Source: Streptomyces luteolus
Lineage (GTDB): Bacteria; Actinomycetota; Actinomycetes; Streptomycetales; Streptomycetaceae
NCBI RefSeq assembly: GCF_029968015.1
Contig: NZ_JASCIS010000015.1
Span: 62,001 to 126,000 of the forward strand
DNA length: 64,000 nucleotides
Direction: 5' to 3'
Numbering within the stretch: the stretch's first letter is position 1; each line of letters begins with the position of its first letter. A program made the position numbers and the translations under genes. Below the pieces are notes generated by a model. The model ran no database searches. It worked only from the letters and a program-made list of their open reading frames with translations, and was not told the origin of the DNA. Positions 10,916 through 18,317 of the stretch are shown here, one piece after another.

Positions 10916-11851
10916 TCACCACTGGGGCGGGCTGGCGATGGCGCGGGCCAGGACGTCGTCCAGGACTCGGGCCGTGGTCGGGACGTCATAACCGGAGTTG
11001 TCGATGATCGGCAGCCCCGAGCCGTACCAGCCGGCCATGCGGCCGTGGATGCGCGCCACTTCCTCGTCGGTGAGGCGGCGGTTTCCGCTGCGCTGGGCGT
11101 TGCGCTCCAGGACGATCTCCAGGCCGGGCAGCAGCACCACGGGCAGCAGTCCGGGCCCGACGTGCCGCTTCCAGCCGCCGAGTCCTACGACGGGGCGGTC
11201 CGGGAAGACGGCGTCGTCGAGTATGCAGGAGATGCCGTTGGCCAGGAAGTTGCGGGCGGCGAAGCCGCAGGTGCGGCGGGCCAGGCGGTACTGCGCCTCG
11301 GAGTTGTCGTTCCAGCCGGTCTGCGGGTCGGCGAAGCCTGAGCGGACCCATTCGCGGACGTCGTCGAGGCTGATGTGGGCGGTGGGCACGCGGCGGTGCT
11401 CCGCCCAGTACTTGGCCACGGAGGTCTTGCCGGCGCCGGCCGGGCCGATGAGCAGGACCGCGAGCGTGGTCGCACCGGTGTCGCCCTGCGTGGCGTCCGG
11501 CGGCGGACTCGGCACGGCGACGGGGCCGCCGGGCGGGAGTTGGATGTGCCCGGTGGTGTTCTCCGCGCCGGGCTGCTGCTGCGTCTGGGCGGGCTGGGGC
11601 GGCGGTGCGTGATAGCCGGGGCCGGGCTGCGGTGGCGGGGCCGCGGGCGCGGCCGGTCCAGGAGGAGTGCCGGGCGGGGGCGCGGCGGGTCCGGGAGCGG
11701 GCTGCGGCGGGGCGCCCTGCTGCGGGGCGGGCCCGGCGGGGCCGGGGTGACCCGCGGGTCCCGGGTGGTGTGCGGCCGGGGACCAGCCGGTGGCCGGTCC
11801 GTGCCCCGGCTGATGGGGCGGCGGCAGCGGATTCCCCACTGCGTGCTGCAT
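10916..11851 (-). CDS. P-loop kinase-like ATPase with long proline-rich N-terminus
   Basis: 311 residues. Residues 1 to about 125 are low-complexity Pro/Ala/Gly/Gln, probably disordered. After that comes an AAA_33-type P-loop domain with Walker A GPAGAGKTS at about residues 136-144 and an aspartate-rich strand CILDDAVF typical of zeta-toxin or polynucleotide-kinase-like folds. The substrate is unknown. The ATG at 11851 has GGAG about 10 nt upstream. The gene lies leftward between aroB and the M24 protein, 64 bp or more from each. Similar proteins occupy this place in other Streptomyces as far as I recall, but their function is not established. Confidence 0.75.
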   Translation of the reverse strand: MQHAVGNPLPPPHQPGHGPATGWSPAAHHPGPAGHPGPAGPAPQQGAPPQPAPGPAAPPPGTPPGPAAPAAPPPQPGPGYHAPPPQPAQTQQQPGAENTTGHIQLPPGGPVAVPSPPPDATQGDTGATTLAVLLIGPAGAGKTSVAKYWAEHRRVPTAHISLDDVREWVRSGFADPQTGWNDNSEAQYRLARRTCGFAARNFLANGISCILDDAVFPDRPVVGLGGWKRHVGPGLLPVVLLPGLEIVLERNAQRSGNRRLTDEEVARIHGRMAGWYGSGLPIIDNSGYDVPTTARVLDDVLARAIASPPQW

Positions 11852-12020
11852 CCGGTGCCACTCCGTCTCGTACAGGCAACTGGCGCTGGTCGGGCGGGCG
11901 TCGGGCGGACATGTCGCGGCGCCCGGGCCTTACCGAACGGTACCTTCCCCGGCCGCCGTTGTGTGAACGGCCGGGGAGAGCCACAAGTGCCCGACGGGCC
12001 GGGCGATTTCGGACGGAGTG

Positions 12021-12125
12021 CGGTCAGACGGACACTTCGCCGTACGCGGAGACCGCGGTCAGGTGGAGACCTCTCCGTACGCGAGGATCGCGGTCAGGCG
12101 GAGACCTCTCCGTACGCGGCGAGGA
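12021..12125. repeat. 35-bp tandem repeat (3 copies) overlapping the aroB stop
   Basis: Three consecutive 35-bp units start at 12021, 12056 and 12091 with the common core cggtcag..gga.ac.tc. The unit at 12091 carries the real aroB stop (12094-12096) and its last codons. The two distal copies repeat those codons and the stop beyond the gene. 35 is not a multiple of three, so each copy is in a new frame. Confidence 0.85.
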
Positions 12126-13179
12126 GCACCGCCGGGTCCGGGCCCTCCAGGACGGTGGGCTTGCCGAGGCCGTCGAGGACGATGAAGCGCAGCAGGTCGC
12201 CGCGGGACTTCTTGTCGATCTTCATGTTCTCGACGAGCTTGGGCCACTGGTCACCGCGGTACGTCAGCGGCAGCCCCACCGACTCCAGGACGGAGCGGTG
12301 CCGGTCGGCCGTCGCGTCGTCCAACCGCCCGGCGAGGCGGCCGAGTTCGGCGGCGAACATCATGCCGACGGAGACGGCGGCGCCGTGCCGCCACTTGTAC
12401 CGCTCGTTCTTCTCGATGGCGTGGCCGAGCGTGTGCCCGTAATTCAGGATCTCGCGGAGGCCGGCCTCCTTGAGGTCGCTGGAGACCACCTCGGCCTTGA
12501 CCTTGATGGACCGCTCGATCAGCTCGGCGGTGTGCGGCCCGGCCGGGGTCCGCGCGGCCTCCGGGTCGGCCTCGATCAGGTCGAGGATCACCGGGTCGGA
12601 GATGAAGCCGGCCTTGATGACCTCGGCGAGCCCGGACACGTAGTCGTGCACACCGAGCGAGTCGAGCGCCGCCAGGTCGCAGAGCACCCCGGCGGGCGGG
12701 TGGAAGGCGCCGACGAGGTTCTTGCCCTCGGCGGTGTTGATCCCGGTCTTGCCGCCGACCGCCGCGTCCACCATGGCGAGCACCGTGGTCGGCACGGCCA
12801 CCCAGCGCACCCCGCGCAGCCAGGTCGCCGCGACGAAACCGGCCAGGTCGGTGGTGGCGCCGCCGCCGACGCCGACGACGACGTCACTGCGCGTGAAACC
12901 GGACTGCCCGAGCGCCTTCCAGCAGTACGCGGCGACCTCGGCGGTCTTCGCCTCCTCGGCGTTGGGCACCTGGATGGCGACGGCCTCGTAGCCCTGCCCG
13001 GCCAGGTCGTCGCGGAGCGCCTCACCGGTCCCGGCCAGGGCTTCGGGGTGGATCACCGCCACCCGCTTGGCCTGGGAACCGATCAACCCGCCCAGCTCAC
13101 CGAGGAGTTGACGGCCCACGAGCACCTCGTACGGGTCGGCTCCGCCGACGGGGATGCGCGTCACCTGCTGCTCGCTCAT
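12094..13179 (-). CDS. aroB: 3-dehydroquinate synthase
   Basis: Second step of the shikimate pathway: DAHP to 3-dehydroquinate, using NAD and a divalent metal. 361 residues. The glycine-rich NAD region GVGGGATTDLAGF and the metal-ligand region including GHTLGHAIE are intact. The ATG at 13179 overlaps the aroK stop by 4 bp. The coding end AAYGEVSA lies within a 35-bp tandem repeat that continues past the stop. It is the last gene of aroC-aroK-aroB. Confidence 0.96.
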   Translation of the reverse strand: MSEQQVTRIPVGGADPYEVLVGRQLLGELGGLIGSQAKRVAVIHPEALAGTGEALRDDLAGQGYEAVAIQVPNAEEAKTAEVAAYCWKALGQSGFTRSDVVVGVGGGATTDLAGFVAATWLRGVRWVAVPTTVLAMVDAAVGGKTGINTAEGKNLVGAFHPPAGVLCDLAALDSLGVHDYVSGLAEVIKAGFISDPVILDLIEADPEAARTPAGPHTAELIERSIKVKAEVVSSDLKEAGLREILNYGHTLGHAIEKNERYKWRHGAAVSVGMMFAAELGRLAGRLDDATADRHRSVLESVGLPLTYRGDQWPKLVENMKIDKKSRGDLLRFIVLDGLGKPTVLEGPDPAVLLAAYGEVSA

Positions 13180-13691
13180 GCTTCCTTCCACTCCAGTGCG
13201 TCGAGGACCGCCTCGGCGACCTCTTCGGGCCCGCGGCCGTCGGTGGGTACGACGACGCGCGCGGCGTCGGTGTACAGGTGGCGGCGGGCCTCCATCAGCT
13301 CGCGCCACTGCTTGCGCGGGTTGACCGCGAGCAGCGGGCGGGCGGCGTTCAGGCCGGTGCGCCTGACCGCCTCCTCGACGTCCATCGACAGATAGACGAC
13401 GGTGTGCCCGGCGAGCAGCTCGCGCGTACCTGCGTCGAGGATGGCCCCGCCGCCGAGGGCGAGCACGCCGGGGTGCTCGGCGACGGCCGTGTGCACGGCC
13501 TGCCGCTCCAGCTCCCGGAAGGCCGGCTCGCCGTCGTCGACGAAGATCTCGGCGATCTCCCGGCCCTGGGCCGCGACGATGTCGGCGTCGGTGTCCCGGA
13601 ACGTGGTGCCGAGCCGCTCGGCGAGCAGCTCGCCCACGGTGGTCTTGCCGACCCCCATCGGACCGATGAGGACGATCCGCGGGCCGGTCAC
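13176..13691 (-). CDS. aroK: Shikimate kinase
   Basis: Phosphorylates shikimate at O3. 171 residues, with Walker A GPMGVGKTT (residues 10-18), the shikimate-binding DTDADI stretch and the glycine-rich LALGGGAI. The GTG at 13691 overlaps the aroC stop by 4 bp and puts the P-loop at the usual distance from the N-terminus. The gene is coupled to aroB by a further 4-bp overlap. The longer open frame upstream lies inside aroC and is rejected. Confidence 0.95.
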   Translation of the reverse strand: MTGPRIVLIGPMGVGKTTVGELLAERLGTTFRDTDADIVAAQGREIAEIFVDDGEPAFRELERQAVHTAVAEHPGVLALGGGAILDAGTRELLAGHTVVYLSMDVEEAVRRTGLNAARPLLAVNPRKQWRELMEARRHLYTDAARVVVPTDGRGPEEVAEAVLDALEWKEA

Positions 13692-14872
13692 CGGATGCGC
13701 AGGTTGTCGAGGTACGACTCGACGTTGCGCCGGGTCTCGGCCACGCTGTCGCCGCCGAACTTCTCGGCGACGGCGTCCGCGAGGACGAGCGCGACCATGG
13801 CCTCGGCGACGATGCCGGCGGCGGGCACCGCACACACGTCGGAGCGCTGGTGGTGCGCCTTGGCGGCCTCACCGGTCGTCACGTCGATGGTGGCGAGGGC
13901 CTTCGGCACCGTCGCGATCGGCTTCATCGCGGCCCGTACGCGCAGCAGTTCACCCGTGGTGAGGCCGCCCTCGGTGCCACCGGCACGACCGGTGGAGCGC
14001 TTCACGCCGTCCCCGGTCGCGACGATCTCGTCGTGCGCCTGCGAACCCGGGACTCGCGCCAGGTCGAAGCCGTCGCCGACCTCGACGCCCTTGATCGCCT
14101 GGATGCCCATGAGCGCGGCAGCGAGCCGTGAGTCCAGGCGCCGGTCCCAGTGCACATGCGAGCCGAGGCCCACCGGCACTCCGTACGCGAGCACCTCGAC
14201 CACACCGCCCAGGGTGTCGCCGTCCTTGTGGGCCTGGTCGATCTCGGCCACCATCGCCTTCGACGCGTCGGCGTCCAGGCAGCGCACCGGGTCGGCGTCC
14301 AGCTTCTCCACGTCGGAGGGCTTGGGGTAGACGCCGTACGGCGCCTTCGCGGCGGCGAGCTCGACGACATGGCTGACGATCTCGATGCCGGTCGTCTCCT
14401 TGAGGTACGACCGCGCGACCGTGCCGAGCGCCACGCGCGCCGCGGTCTCACGGGCGCTGGCCCGCTCCAGGACCGGCCGGGCCTCGTCGAAGCCGTACTT
14501 CTGCATGCCCGCGAGGTCCGCGTGGCCGGGGCGGGGTCGCGTGAGCGGGGCGTTGCGGGCGAGCTCGGCCAGCTCGGCGGGATCCACCGGATCCGCGGCC
14601 ATGACCTTCTCCCACTTGGGCCACTCGGTGTTGCCGACCATGACCGCGACGGGCGAGCCCATCGACAGGCCGTGCCGCACACCACCGAGGAAGGTGACCT
14701 CGTCCTGCTCGAACTTCATCCGTGCACCGCGCCCATAGCCGAGGCGCCGCCTGGCCAGCGCGTCCGCCACCATCTCCGTGGTGATCGGCACGCCGGCGGG
14801 CAGACCCTCCAGCGTCGCGACGAGTGCGGGTCCGTGGGACTCCCCCGCGGTCAGCCAACGCAACCTGCTCAA
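13688..14872 (-). CDS. aroC: Chorismate synthase
   Basis: Converts EPSP to chorismate with reduced FMN. 394 residues, starting MSRLRWLTAGESHGPAL with the conserved His of GESHG and the later RSDVCAVPAAGIVAEAM region. The start is a TTG at 14872 with AGGAG 5 nt upstream. An ATG that overlaps this site is in another frame. First gene of the coupled aroC-aroK-aroB set. The 382-bp space before it probably carries its promoter. Confidence 0.96.
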   Translation of the reverse strand: MSRLRWLTAGESHGPALVATLEGLPAGVPITTEMVADALARRRLGYGRGARMKFEQDEVTFLGGVRHGLSMGSPVAVMVGNTEWPKWEKVMAADPVDPAELAELARNAPLTRPRPGHADLAGMQKYGFDEARPVLERASARETAARVALGTVARSYLKETTGIEIVSHVVELAAAKAPYGVYPKPSDVEKLDADPVRCLDADASKAMVAEIDQAHKDGDTLGGVVEVLAYGVPVGLGSHVHWDRRLDSRLAAALMGIQAIKGVEVGDGFDLARVPGSQAHDEIVATGDGVKRSTGRAGGTEGGLTTGELLRVRAAMKPIATVPKALATIDVTTGEAAKAHHQRSDVCAVPAAGIVAEAMVALVLADAVAEKFGGDSVAETRRNVESYLDNLRIR

Positions 14873-15254
14873 CGGTGCTCCTCATGCTCGCGCCTGGTGT
14901 CTGGCGACGGCGCGGCCGGGTGCGCGGCCCTGGCCCGCCTGCCTAGATCCTCCCACGTCCGGGGAGGATCCCCGGCCGCCGGTCCAGCAGGCGGACGCGC
15001 GCTCGGCGCGCGCATCCGTGCGCGAGGAGGGGAGTCCCGTGGCGCAACGTCGCAGCCCAGGCGGTCGCGCGGCGCGCTGCTCCGTATCGATTCCGGCCCG
15101 ATCGAGGCACCCGGCGAGGCCCGAAAGCGCGTACGGAATCAGCACGAAGAATGTCAGCTTCGCCGCCCACCGGCGGCCGACGGGCGACGGGCGACGGGCG
15201 ACGGGCGACGGGGCGACGAGACGAGCGACCGGGGGAAGGCAGACGGCGCGGAAC
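14873..15254. other. aroE-aroC intergenic region, no convincing gene
   Basis: 382 bp between two leftward aro genes. Open frames of 75-87 codons exist on the minus strand, but their third-position G+C is clearly lower than that of the neighbours and they lack ribosome-binding sites, so I do not call a gene. The region holds a 7-bp tandem repeat near aroE and probably the aroC promoter. Confidence 0.5.
15178..15212. repeat. 7-bp tandem repeat (cgacggg, 5 copies)
   Basis: Five exact copies of cgacggg run from 15178 to 15212, then decay. They lie about 42 bp beyond the aroE stop codon. Confidence 0.9.
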
Positions 15255-16097
15255 CTAGCCGTCCGCGAGCGCCCGCTCCCCCGCCTGACGCATGGCGTCC
15301 AACGGCGCCGGCGAGCGGCCGGTCATCTGCTCGACCTGCAGCACGGCCTGGTGCACGAGCAGGTCGAGCCCGCTGACCACCGCGCCGCCGAACATCGACC
15401 AGCGCGCGGCCAGTTCGGTCGGCCACGGCTCGTACAGCACGTCGAAGAGTGTGCCCGGCCGCTCCGGAACCGACTTGGACAGCTCGTCCGTGGTGCCTGC
15501 GGGCGTCGTGGCGATCACCAGGGGAGCCTCGAAGGCCTTGGCGGCGTCGTCCCAGGCGGCCGTCCGGACGTCCACGCCGAGCCGCTCGCCCCACTGCTTC
15601 ATCTCCACGGCCCGCGCCTCGCTGCGTACGTACGCGACGATCTCGCCCGTGCAGATCCGCGAGAGCGCGGCGAGCGCGGACGAGGCCGTGGCCCCTGCGC
15701 CCAGGATCGCGGCCGACCCGACCTGCTCGATGCCCCGCTCGCGGAGCGCGGAGACCATGCCGGGGATGTCGGTGTTGTCGCCGGTCCGCCGCCCGTCCGC
15801 CCCGAACACCACGGTGTTCACGGCTTCCACGGACGCGGCCGTCTCGCTGATCTCGTCGAGCAGCGGGATGACGGCACGCTTCAGCGGCATGGTCAGGGAG
15901 AGCCCGGCCCACTCGGCGCCGAGCCCTTCGAGGAACCCGGGCAGCGCGGCCTCGTCGACGTCGAAACGCCCGTACTCCCAGTCGTCCAGGCCGAGTTCCG
16001 CGTACGCGGCGCTGTGCAGCACCGGCGAGAGGGAGTGGGCGATCGGTGAGCCGAGAACCGCGGCCCGACGCCGAATCTCAGCCCCGGCTGTTTGCAT
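15255..16097 (-). CDS. aroE: Shikimate dehydrogenase
   Basis: Reduces 3-dehydroshikimate to shikimate. 280 residues. The substrate lid motif LTMPLKR carries the catalytic Lys73, and the catalytic Asp109 is in NTDIPG. The nucleotide-binding glycine-rich turn is AILGAGATASSAL. The start at 16097 overlaps the end of mltG by 20 bp, so the two are probably co-transcribed. It is separated from the other aro genes by 382 bp. Confidence 0.94.
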   Translation of the reverse strand: MQTAGAEIRRRAAVLGSPIAHSLSPVLHSAAYAELGLDDWEYGRFDVDEAALPGFLEGLGAEWAGLSLTMPLKRAVIPLLDEISETAASVEAVNTVVFGADGRRTGDNTDIPGMVSALRERGIEQVGSAAILGAGATASSALAALSRICTGEIVAYVRSEARAVEMKQWGERLGVDVRTAAWDDAAKAFEAPLVIATTPAGTTDELSKSVPERPGTLFDVLYEPWPTELAARWSMFGGAVVSGLDLLVHQAVLQVEQMTGRSPAPLDAMRQAGERALADG

Positions 16098-17721
16098 TGA
16101 ACTTTTCCTTCAGCTTCAAGAACTCGTCATGCGTCTTCGCGAACTCGGTCTTGCTCATACCGTCGGTGGCCACGAAGTACAGCCAGCCGTCCTCGGTCGG
16201 CTTGAGCGCAGCTCCGAGTGCTTCCTGTCCAGGGTTGCCGATGGGGCCGGGGGGAAGCCCCTTCCGCGTGTAGGTGTTGTACGGATCCTTGTTGCTCTTG
16301 ATCTCTTCTTCACCGATGTTGATCTCGCTCTGACCCTTCAAGTAGTTGAAGGACGAGTCGAACTGAAGAAGCTGGTACGTCTCCGTATTGCTCGGGTCGA
16401 GGCGGTTGTAGACGACCTCGGCCATCTTCCGGAAGTCTGCGTGGGTCTTGCCTTCGGCCTGGGTCAGGCTCGCCACGGTGACCAACTGCAGCGGGTTGTC
16501 GAGCTTGAGCTCCTCGGCCTTGCCCTCGATGTTGTAGTTCTCGTACTCCTTGCTGGCCGTGGCGACCATCTTCTTGAGTACGTCACCGGGCTTCTGGCCC
16601 TTGGCCACCGGATAGCTCGCCGGGAAGAGGAAGCCCTCGAGCGGGTCCTTGACGTCGCCGTTGATGTTCTGGGCGGCCCAGCTGGGCAGGCCGAGTTTCT
16701 TCCAGTTCTTCTTCGCGTACTTCTCGGTGGTGCCCTTGTCGACCTCGAGCCGCTTGTCGATCTGCTCGTAGACCCAGGCGTTGCGGCGGCCCTCGGCGAT
16801 GATGAGATTGTTGCGGCTCTTCGGGTCGAGCATCGCCTCGACGGCGGCCTTCGCCGACATCTCCTTGTTCAGCGAGTAGACGCCGGCCTGGATGGTCAGG
16901 CCCTTGGGGTGCTGGCCCTGGGCGCTGACGAACGCGTCCGCGCTCTTGACCACTCCGGCCTGCTCCAGCTTGTTGCCGATGACGTAGCCACCGGCGCCCT
17001 TGGGGATGTCGACGGTGACCTTCTCGCCGGTTCCGCTGCCGGTGTAGTCGCCGCCGCTGCCGTAATTGTCCTGGTAGAACTGGTAGCCGAAGTAGCCGAC
17101 TCCGCCGATGCCGCCCGCGAAGATCAGCGTGAGGACGAGGCAGGCGCAGCCGCTGCGTTTCTTCTTCCCGCCCTTGCCGCGCCGGTCCTTGCGGCCACCT
17201 CGGCGCGAGGCGCGCGGGTGCTCGTCTTCCGGGTCGTCGTCATCGTCGCCGCCCGCGAAGAAGGCGTGCTCGCGGTCGTTGGGGCCGGGATCCCAGTCGG
17301 TGTTCTCCTCGACGGGTTCGTGCCGATGGCCCGGCGGCTGCGGCGGCGGATAGGCCTCGGGGCTGTCGTACGGGTCGGGGCGCTCGGCTCCGTAAGCGGC
17401 GGTCTGGCCCGCGTACGGCTCGGCGTACGGGTCGTAGGGGGTCTGCTGGCCGGTGTCCCAGCCGCCGTTGTAGTCGTGCTGCGGGTAGCCGGCCTGCGGA
17501 GTGCTCTGCTGCGGGTAACCGTGCTGCGGAGCGCTCTGCTGCGGGTAGCCGTGCTGCTGGCCGCCGTAGTGCGCTTCCGGTGACTGCTGCGGGTAGTGCT
17601 GCGGCTGGCCGCCGTACGGACTCGGGCCGGCGGCCTGCTGTCCTTCCCATCCCTGGTCCCCGTACAACGGGTCATTGGGATGCCACGGTTCGGAGCCGGA
17701 GCCCCGGCCATACTCAGTCAT
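16078..17721 (-). CDS. mltG: Endolytic murein transglycosylase MltG (YceG)
   Basis: Cuts nascent glycan strands at the membrane and so limits peptidoglycan chain length. 547 residues, longer than typical because of a cytoplasmic N-terminus of about 190 residues rich in Gln, Tyr, Gly and Pro with repeated HGYPQQS-like units. Then come a basic stretch, one transmembrane helix (about residues 193-213) and the YceG domain. The likely catalytic Glu lies in SLTQAEGKTHADF. It often carries the older name aminodeoxychorismate lyase, which is misleading. It overlaps aroE and follows ruvX. Confidence 0.92.
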   Translation of the reverse strand: MTEYGRGSGSEPWHPNDPLYGDQGWEGQQAAGPSPYGGQPQHYPQQSPEAHYGGQQHGYPQQSAPQHGYPQQSTPQAGYPQHDYNGGWDTGQQTPYDPYAEPYAGQTAAYGAERPDPYDSPEAYPPPQPPGHRHEPVEENTDWDPGPNDREHAFFAGGDDDDDPEDEHPRASRRGGRKDRRGKGGKKKRSGCACLVLTLIFAGGIGGVGYFGYQFYQDNYGSGGDYTGSGTGEKVTVDIPKGAGGYVIGNKLEQAGVVKSADAFVSAQGQHPKGLTIQAGVYSLNKEMSAKAAVEAMLDPKSRNNLIIAEGRRNAWVYEQIDKRLEVDKGTTEKYAKKNWKKLGLPSWAAQNINGDVKDPLEGFLFPASYPVAKGQKPGDVLKKMVATASKEYENYNIEGKAEELKLDNPLQLVTVASLTQAEGKTHADFRKMAEVVYNRLDPSNTETYQLLQFDSSFNYLKGQSEINIGEEEIKSNKDPYNTYTRKGLPPGPIGNPGQEALGAALKPTEDGWLYFVATDGMSKTEFAKTHDEFLKLKEKFNANSRG

Positions 17722-17840
17722 CGATCCCCTACGAGCCGCGAGGCGGGAGCCGTCGGGCGCTGCCCCGGCCGGACTGCCTCTTTGCTGTGCGGCGGTTGTT
17801 CGAACGCCGCCGCATCGCGCGGAACGTTACCGTATCGCGA

Positions 17841-18317
17841 TCAGATGACCACTTCGACGCCCTCACCCGGAGCTTTACCTGACGCCCGTTCGGACTCCAG
17901 TGCCTGTTGGAGGATGATCACGGCGGCCGCCTGGTCGATGACGGACCGGCCCTTCTTGGACTTCACGCCCGAGGCGCGCAGCCCCTGACTGGCCGTCACT
18001 GTGGTCATCCTCTCGTCCACCAGTCGCACCGGAACCGGCGCGATGCCGCGGGCGAGCTCCTGTGCGAAGCCGCGCACCTTGGCCGCGGCCGGGCCCTCGC
18101 CTCCGCTGAGGGAGCGCGGGAGCCCGACGACGACCTCGATCGGCTCGTACTCCTCGATGATCGCCTTGAGCCGACGGTGGGCGGCCGGGACATCGCGGCC
18201 CGGCACGGTCTCCACCGGGGTGGCGAGGATCCCGTCGGGGTCGCACGAGGCGACCCCGATCCGGGCGTCCCCGACGTCGATCGCGATGCGGCGGCCGCGA
18301 CGGATCTCCGCGGTCAT
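17841..18317 (-). CDS. ruvX: RuvX / YqgF pre-16S rRNA nuclease family protein
   Basis: RNase H-fold protein. The family is proposed to process the 5' end of pre-16S rRNA or to resolve Holliday junctions. 158 residues, with the first acidic motif IAIDVGDARIG and the later VVVGLPRSLSGG and VRLVDERMTT motifs. The ATG at 18317 overlaps the alaS stop by one base (TAATG). The order alaS-ruvX-mltG-aroE is conserved in actinobacteria. Confidence 0.92.
   Translation of the reverse strand: MTAEIRRGRRIAIDVGDARIGVASCDPDGILATPVETVPGRDVPAAHRRLKAIIEEYEPIEVVVGLPRSLSGGEGPAAAKVRGFAQELARGIAPVPVRLVDERMTTVTASQGLRASGVKSKKGRSVIDQAAAVIILQQALESERASGKAPGEGVEVVI

Noticed and set aside
14882..15145. Possible 87-residue gene between aroC and aroE on the minus strand
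   Set aside because: Third-position G+C is well below the neighbours, no ribosome-binding site precedes the GTG, and the sequence is not protein-like.
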